DNA of 64,000 bases from Gerris lacustris (lineage: Eukaryota > Arthropoda > Insecta > Hemiptera > Gerridae), in the NCBI GenBank assembly GCA_951217055.1, contig OX578278.1:40893115-40957114 (forward strand), in the 5' to 3' direction. The position numbers and the translations under genes are program-made. Positions within the stretch are counted from its first letter, which is position 1; every line of letters begins with the position of its first letter. The notes under the pieces are model-generated. The model was not told where the DNA came from and did no database searches. It saw only the letters and a list, made by a program, of their open reading frames with translations. Of the stretch, positions 58,053-64,000 are shown piece after piece.

Positions 58053-59217
58053 CAGGGTTCACACTGACCTGGAAAATCAGGGAAAGTCAGGGAATGTCAG
58101 GGAAAAAAAATTAGGTCAGGGAATGTCAGGGAAACTTTTTGAAATAGCCCTAAAATCAGGGAAAATAACCAAACTTTAGGTAAATTGAGCCAAAAGTCAG
58201 GGAAACCAAATTTGTCAATACACTATAAAATAAATAGAAATAAACTAACCGCAACACATTATCTGAATCTGGGTTTAATTCAACAAAAACATTTGGTTAT
58301 TTATGTAGCCCCACTAGAGATGTAAATAAAAAAGGGTTTAGTTTTTTTAAAAAAATGTTAGTTTTTTTTAAAAAAAAAAACCAAACCCCTCGTTTTTGTG
58401 ACACATTACGTTTTTTCAGATGCATTTTTTAAACTAATTTTTACTATATGGTTATTTAATTCTGATATAAGAAACAAAATTCTGAAAAAGAAACAGTAAA
58501 AAATAAAAAAATAAAATTTAATAAAAATAAATTTATAAACAGTAAGGCGAACACTTTCCTTCAGGCGTCCCTGAAGAAAGTGTTCGCCTTACTGGTTGAA
58601 AATTTTTAAACTTTTTAGAAAATGAATTTATTGGATTATTGAGGACTTACCACTTGATTTAAAAGCAGCATGTACCTTCAGTTGGATGGGTGACCCACCA
58701 ACTTTGCCAGACATTTGAGTAAAAAAGACAGAATTTTGAGTAAATTTTTAAAGTACAAAATTAGAAAGTTGGCAATAAAAATCAGTTATATTATACGACT
58801 ATGTTAGTGGTGGAGATTAAAAATATTGAAAATATTTAAGTACATTGTATTTTTAAAGTAAAATATTAATTTAAGGTATTTTGAAGATGAGCAGTTAAAA
58901 ACATACCTTCTTTAACACTGGAAAAAAGAGGCTTGTGAAAAAATACATAAAAAAAAACAAATTTTAAATTAGAAAAAAATGTTTTTTACACCTCTAAGCC
59001 CTACTAATCGTATTCAGGTGGCCATATTTACTTTTATTAAATATATACTAAGTGGCACGTATGTATTCATACCATTTAGAATAAATATTTCCGTTAAATT
59101 TACGAGATTGTTATTCTTTTTCTTTTTTTAAATTTGTCAGGGAAAAATTATCAACATAGTCAGGGAAAGTCAGGGAATGTCAGGGAAATCAAAATCAAAT
59201 TTTAAGTATGAACCCTG
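58053..59217. mobile_element. Second CAGGG...CCCTG element, 5-bp target duplication
   Basis: CAGGGTTCA and TGAACCCTG ends, with ATTAA directly outside both (58048-58052 and 59218-59222). GTCAGGGAA units lie near both ends, all in the same orientation (58078-58203 and 59139-59190), as in the 35.3-kb element. The two therefore belong to one group, though their interiors differ. No transposase frame. The centre holds a near-perfect 25-bp-stem hairpin. Confidence 0.85.
58540..58594. repeat. Near-perfect 25-bp-stem hairpin
   Basis: CAGTAAGGCGAACACTTTCC continuing to TTCAGG pairs with CCTGAAGAAAGTGTTCGCC to TTACTG, with a single unpaired base and a 4-base loop. It is much better preserved than its surroundings. 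Confidence 0.9.
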
Positions 59218-61552
59218 ATTAAGGAAAAATACAAAATTAGATGAAGTAAACTATTCACGATGCCTTAGGTAAAAGCAGTAAAAGAACTGTCTCTCCACAA
59301 CAGTTCTAAAATTGATTCATACCTTTAATGGAGCTTTTATTAGAGTTTATACGAGTTAAGTGTAACAATAAATAAACTTATTGTTATAACGTTTACTCAT
59401 ATCGCCTATCTAAATAAAGACTTGTTAATCTTTTTCTTTAAAATAAAATTAAATTTAACGAGAACATTGACAATGTTTTTTTAAAAAAAAAAAAAACACG
59501 TGAATTACTTTAAAGGTAATTTGTAATAATTGCGACACATATGTATCTTCCTTACAAGTCCTTGTACTGACCTTGTGTACCTTGATAGAGATTATATTAA
59601 ATAAATAGAAACAATGTTTTATATAAATAATGTCAAGGTATAAAATGAACTAAAGTTATAATCCAACTAAAGCTTCTAATTGGACTTTACCTATAGAAGT
59701 AACTTCGGTGACGAAAATATAGATATAAATAAATAATACACACGTGGGCTGATAAGTGAAATAGTTTAAGCCAACACGGATTCGAAACGTAAAATAAAAA
59801 ACATGCTGGTTGTACATCCCTGACACACATATCTGTGTACCCGTCTAAGTAAACAGATGTGACTCAATAACGTTGAGGTAATGTGTTAATCTGCGCCTGC
59901 GTCTTACTAAAGAGTTAGAACTAATTATATATATAAATTTTTTAATTAGTTAAAAGATAATAACGGATAAAATATTTTTTAAAACTTTAATGTTCTCACA
60001 ACTCACTTCTTACCCACGGACATATCTGGAGTTGAATTCGAATCCCAGAAAGGGGGTATACATTTGGGGGGAGCACATTGTGTATATTGTAGTTGTAAGT
60101 GGATGAATCCTAGTCTTTTAATAATCTAATTTTAATATTAAGTTGATCTGGGCTTAGCCCGGGTTAGTTCAGTGTATCTAACTAATTTGGTCTGTCTTTA
60201 AGAGGGATATAGATTATTACCCCAAATATATAATTCGCTAAATACACAACGGAAAAATAAATATTATAGCTGTACGAATCTATGTATAAATATATAAAAG
60301 TTAACGTGGAGTTTATTACAGGCTCTTCCATTCTTTGAGATTCATAACAAACTCGGCGTACATACTTACTGGTCGACATACCGGCATGGTTTCATTTTTC
60401 AATATTACTTTATTTCCAAAATTGCGGCAGTTAATATGCTACTTTAAGGCCAAATTTCACCTAATAACAATCAGAAACCACTGAACGAGAACACGGATGC
60501 AATCACGGATTTTGTGATAAATCCTGCTTTATTGATGTATAGTATCCACAGCTAAGGAAGCATTTTTAGAGCAGCCATTTTTATTTAAGATAACGGTTTT
60601 TTTTTTTTAAATTTTTATGCCATATTTTTCTTACTTTTTCGACTCGAACCTTGAAATATGGCATAAATATAATCTATAACATATTTATTCAATCTATCTT
60701 TTAAATATAAGATGGCGGCCATCTATAGGTATAAAAGTATTTTTAACTAGATTTTCATTATTTGATCTACCGCTAAACTACAAAAAATTGGTAGGGAACT
60801 TGCTTTGATGATCTATAAGTTTTTCATCTTTCATTAAGAAAATAAAAATAAACTAGATGAAATTGACAGGGGGCCCGGGGCCTCCCCCCAAAGCTAAAGA
60901 CCTGAAATTTAAGCAATTGCAGTTTTACAGCAGATTTATCCATTGTTTATTTTGAATAAAAGGTTACAATATAAAACTTTTAGATTAAGTTTTTAATTAA
61001 ATATTTTCTTGTTTTAAGGGTTCTTATTTTTTAAATCTACAGTTTTACTTTAATACATTAATTAAATTTAATTAAAATAGTTCGTAGCAGTCATTAGAAT
61101 AGTTTTTAATTATCGAATAATTTTTGACTGGACTGTTAGATACCCTACTATTTTTATTTGGTTATGGCTTTGCATAAAACTCAGTATGAGTATGGTTCTG
61201 CATATTTGATTCTTAAAAAACAATTAATTACTATTTATTTAAAATTTAAAATTAGAGATGTAGTAGTTCAGACTCAGACAATATCTCATTGGAAGCGCTA
61301 ACGTCGCTTCAAATACTCTCTGCCCTATCTTAATGTGAACTATTTTACATTAAGAGTAGATTTATAAACTTAAACAGCAAGTTTTCCTTAAAAAAATCTA
61401 TTTCAAATAAACAATTTTCCCTATAATTAATAGTTCTATTGAGTTTTTTTTTTTTTTTTAATTAAAATAAATCCTTTTGTAAATATTAATAATGGTACTG
61501 TCAGACTCTTGGCATTTTTAAGGAAAACACTTTTTTGGTTTTACATACACCA
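59218..61552. other. Spacer, no gene seen
   Basis: No supported gene. 60018-60050 has a B-box-like GAATTCGAATCCC. 60708-60725 has AGATGGCGGCCATCT, a perfect palindrome. 60870-60895 is a G-run then C-run (CAGGGGGCCCGGGGCCTCCC), probably a relic of the element type at 1.6 and 62.3 kb. Confidence 0.45.
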
Positions 61553-61602
61553 CACCACACACACACACATATATATGTGTGTATATGAGTATATATACAG
61601 GG
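61553..61602. repeat. (CA)n/(TA)n microsatellite
   Basis: CACACCACACACACACACAT followed by ATATATGTGTGTATATGAGT. Confidence 0.85.
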
Positions 61603-62455
61603 CTCGATTTGAGGCGGAACGGCGTTCCGGGACCTCTCTCTCTCTGATAAATAAAAAAAAATAATCGGCACTAAGATTTGCACTAAGTGTGTGGGTTTAT
61701 GTCTAAAACTGTTAAAATTTCAAGATAAAAAGAACTTTTTATAAACTACGTTTTTAAATTTTCTATTGAATCGTATGTAATGTTGATATGTAATATAATT
61801 GTTATTGTTATATAATATATAATGTTAGTGAAAAAAAAAAAAAAAATAGTTCCGAATTTATTTACTTCACATAAATGACAACCATCTAGATAGCTGATCT
61901 TAAACCTATAAAAGGACAAATCTTTGTACAACTGGTCTCCCCAACACCAAATCTAAAGCGTGCCATCGATATATTTGAAATAATATAAATAATATAATCG
62001 ATATTTCCTGTTTTGCAGTCATTGGATGTTTATCTATCACAAATTTGAGACCCGTCAAAATGAAGATTACGTAAATATGGCAAAACAAATAAAATAACTT
62101 GCGGATTTTTTCCGAACTAACTTTCCGTACAGCGAAATTTGCTGAAAACCAATAAAATTCTGCTGAAAGATGGCTAAAAGTATTAAAATAATGCATTGTC
62201 ATCGTGTTCTGAGCTATGCTAAAAGTTTCAAATGTCTAGCTATTGGGGAAGTTAGTTAGAAATCGAAATAAAAACGTAGTAAAAATGCTGTTTTTGAAAG
62301 TTTATTTTTCAAATTTTTCCCGGGGGAGGACCCCCGGACCCCCCTTCTATAGGGGGGGGGGGGGGGTAGAGGGTAGGTTGTAGTTTAGGCACCTATATAT
62401 ATATATATCCAAAAAAATTAGCCCCCCCCTAAAGGCAACCCTGGCTACGCCCATG
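61603..62455 (+). mobile_element. Relic of the 1.6-kb MITE interior, interrupted
   Basis: 61690-61714 (GTGGGTTTATGTCTAAAACT) and 62285-62366 (ATGCTGTTTTTGAAAGTTTA, CCCGGGGGAGGACCCCCGG, a long G run) are consecutive in the element at 1.73-1.84 kb. Here they are separated by about 565 bp. The right end reads CTGGCTACGCCCATG rather than CCTACGCCACTG. The left terminus is not found. Confidence 0.7.
61721..62280. mobile_element. Short inverted-repeat element, copy 2 (insertion)
   Basis: CAAGATAAAAAGAACTTTTT and AACTACGTTTTTAAATTTTC begin it, and AAATAAAAACGTAGT ends it, as at 40.85-41.17 kb. TAAAAT/AAAAAT flank it. A 98-codon minus-strand frame inside has no recognisable domain. Confidence 0.65.
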
Positions 62456-62599
62456 TACTAATTATTAAGTTTGTTTATTAATTATTAATTGATCTGTTGT
62501 TCAACTCCTTGTGGCAGTGTGTGGTTTTATATATTTTTTTTCCTCGTTGTTATTATAAATGATTTGTAGCTGTTATAGATTTGATTTCTTCCACCTTTT

Positions 62600-62860
62600 T
62601 ACTTTCTCATATAAAGAGAAAGTATTGTGATAGCGCGAAAATTCGGTTTTGAGATCCCCTGAGTCCAAATAATATTGAGTTCGCTATATTTTTCCTGTGT
62701 GCGCGTCAAAACGATCTTTTATATTGGAAAGTTTCACGTTTTTATCTCTTTTGGTTCAAAAGTTATTGGAACCGTACAGAGTGACAGACGGACACAGGAA
62801 CGAAACTATAAGGGTTTCTTTTTTTGGTTTTACCAACGAAACCCTAAAAAGAGGTTTTTT
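62600..62860 (+). repeat. Dispersed repeat beginning ACTTTCTCATATAAAGAG
   Basis: The left tip is the hairpin ACTTTCTC-atataaa-GAGAAAGT (62600-62622). Then come ATTGTGATAGCGCG, GAGATCCCCTGAGTCC and the 185-bp block shared with 4.97-5.15 kb. Confidence 0.75.
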
Positions 62861-62946
62861 TTTTTTGGAACGAAGTTCCTTATGGCACGTTCTGGAGCCC
62901 GGGAGTGAATCCGAAAAAACGACCAAAATCACCGTCACAAAATCAC

Positions 62947-63125
62947 CGTCACGAAATCTACAGATGACGATAACTTGAGTAAAAGATCACCGAGTTAGAT
63001 CAAATTTGGTACACATGTTCACTTTACCAATGCCCAGGCTGAGTTCGTCGGAAAACGTTATCCGCCCAAGCGTTCACGCGCAACGCTCGCGTAAACGTAA
63101 GCTTCAAAAGACGGGAAAAAGTGTT
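62947..63125 (+). mobile_element. Helentron-like interior fragment
   Basis: GATGACGATAACTTGAGTAA, CACCGAGTTAGATCAAATTT, GGTACACATGTTCAC, GAGTTCGTCGG, TTATCCGCCCAAGCG, GCAACGCTCGCGTAAACG and AGACGGGAAAAAG follow the 16-18 kb elements in order. Both ends are missing. Confidence 0.7.
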
Positions 63126-63203
63126 ATTAAGGAAGCCTGTTACTTGACGTGTTTTGATTATTTTTGTTATATATGTCAAATATGTCACTTTGTTAACTCT
63201 AAT

Positions 63204-63594
63204 TATGAATAACTCTAATTAGCTCCCGAGGCACAGCCGAGGGACATAATTATCGCGAGGGGAATAATGGCACTTTACTCACGAGGTACATACAATATTT
63301 TATCTCCAGTAGGAAGAAAATACACATTTTCGTCCATAGCACAGTTTTTATTTATTATTTTAATAAATAACAATAATTTTTAGCACTTTTAATAGCAGAT
63401 ATAAGAGATTCAATATTAAAAACAAATAAGAATTGGAATTAAACTCAAATAGAAGGTTATTTAGATGCAGGTTATAATATTGTAAACAAAGATAAACATG
63501 TTTAAAAAAGCGCAGTGCCGCCAACTTGATTTCAACAACTTCATTTTATTAGCCATACATTTTCTATTATTTATAAAATAATTAAGTGTAGTCT
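63204..63594 (+). repeat. Dispersed repeat copy 2
   Basis: About 95% identical to 7047-7434 over 345 bp. It keeps a hairpin-type start (GCTCCCGAGGCACAGCCGAGGG) but lacks the longer foldback head seen at 6935. The window's last 400 bp after it show no gene. Confidence 0.85.
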
Positions 63595-64000
63595 ATACTT
63601 CCGTACTGAATATTAATTATAAACCCTCTTTATCTCTTCACCTATTGATCCTAGCAACATAATGAATAGGACCTTTTTCGTAGAGCATTTTATATAAAAT
63701 AATTTTGAGGCTTTAGTTTTTGAGTTATTCACAGAAAATTAAACAGTGGGACCTTTACGGCCCTCCCCCCACTTTGCAAAGCCTCCCACCAATGTGAACT
63801 TTTATTATGTTGTTTAAGATACCTCTCCCTACATCTATACCAAATTTCGCTTCTGTTGGACTTTTTCCCCCTATTCAGCTATTTTTGGTCTTAATTTCCT
63901 GGACTATTACTCCTCTACGGTTGGTCAGAGAGAGAAAACTATAAGAACCAAATGTATAGATAATTGATAATTACATAATAAACAATTTTTACTTGGACAT

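Noticed and set aside
61906..62202. 98-codon minus-strand frame
   Set aside because: It lies in a non-autonomous insertion and shows no recognisable domain.

Overview
This window reads as non-coding DNA from an animal nuclear genome, most likely an arthropod and probably an insect. I cannot name the species. The reasons are very high A+T with long (AT)n, poly-A and poly-T runs, no open reading frame above about 180 codons, and a dense layer of decayed transposons. Those include non-LTR retrotransposon ends, hAT-like and pogo-like DNA elements, Helentron-like non-autonomous elements and foldback elements. No complete host gene, rRNA or functional tRNA could be supported. There is no operon structure.

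Layout. 0-5 kb: AT-rich spacer, an 80-bp degenerate tandem repeat and a 356-bp hAT-type MITE with 8-bp target duplications. 5-16 kb: dispersed repeat fragments, one copy of a repeat that recurs 56 kb away, a 180-bp tandem array and a 20-bp minisatellite. 16.2-18.5 kb: three head-to-tail copies of a Helentron/DINE-like element. 20.7-21.3 kb: a foldback element. 23-29 kb: Helentron-like relics, a degenerate tandem array and the 3' end of an antisense non-LTR retrotransposon. 30.4-31.0 kb: about 600 bp of nearly pure (AT)n. 33.6-38.2 kb: a small MITE, a 24-bp minisatellite, and a non-LTR retrotransposon relic split by a 2.4-kb hAT-like element that carries a large inverted repeat. 41-44 kb: a pogo-like MITE, strong hairpins, three 57-bp palindromic mini-units and another retrotransposon 3' end. 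45.8-50.6 kb: a 4.7-kb element with CACTGAG termini, subterminal repeats and nested foldbacks. 52-64 kb: more dispersed repeats, tRNA-like relics, a second CAGGG...CCCTG element, and the second copies of repeats seen at the left end.

The least expected signal is compositional. At about ten places the top strand changes within a few tens of bases from strongly G-rich to strongly C-rich, always in that order in the clear cases (near 10.53, 11.70, 13.81, 22.19, 24.45, 25.77, 28.55, 32.58, 38.74, 41.37 and 53.88 kb). G:C counts by eye reach 85:18 on one side and 19:58 on the other. The polarity is symmetric under reverse complement. It is the one expected if single-stranded 3' tails at recurrent double-strand breaks lost cytosines, but convergent transcription or decayed palindromes could also produce it. 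No known coding system explains it, and it is the best candidate here for something undescribed.
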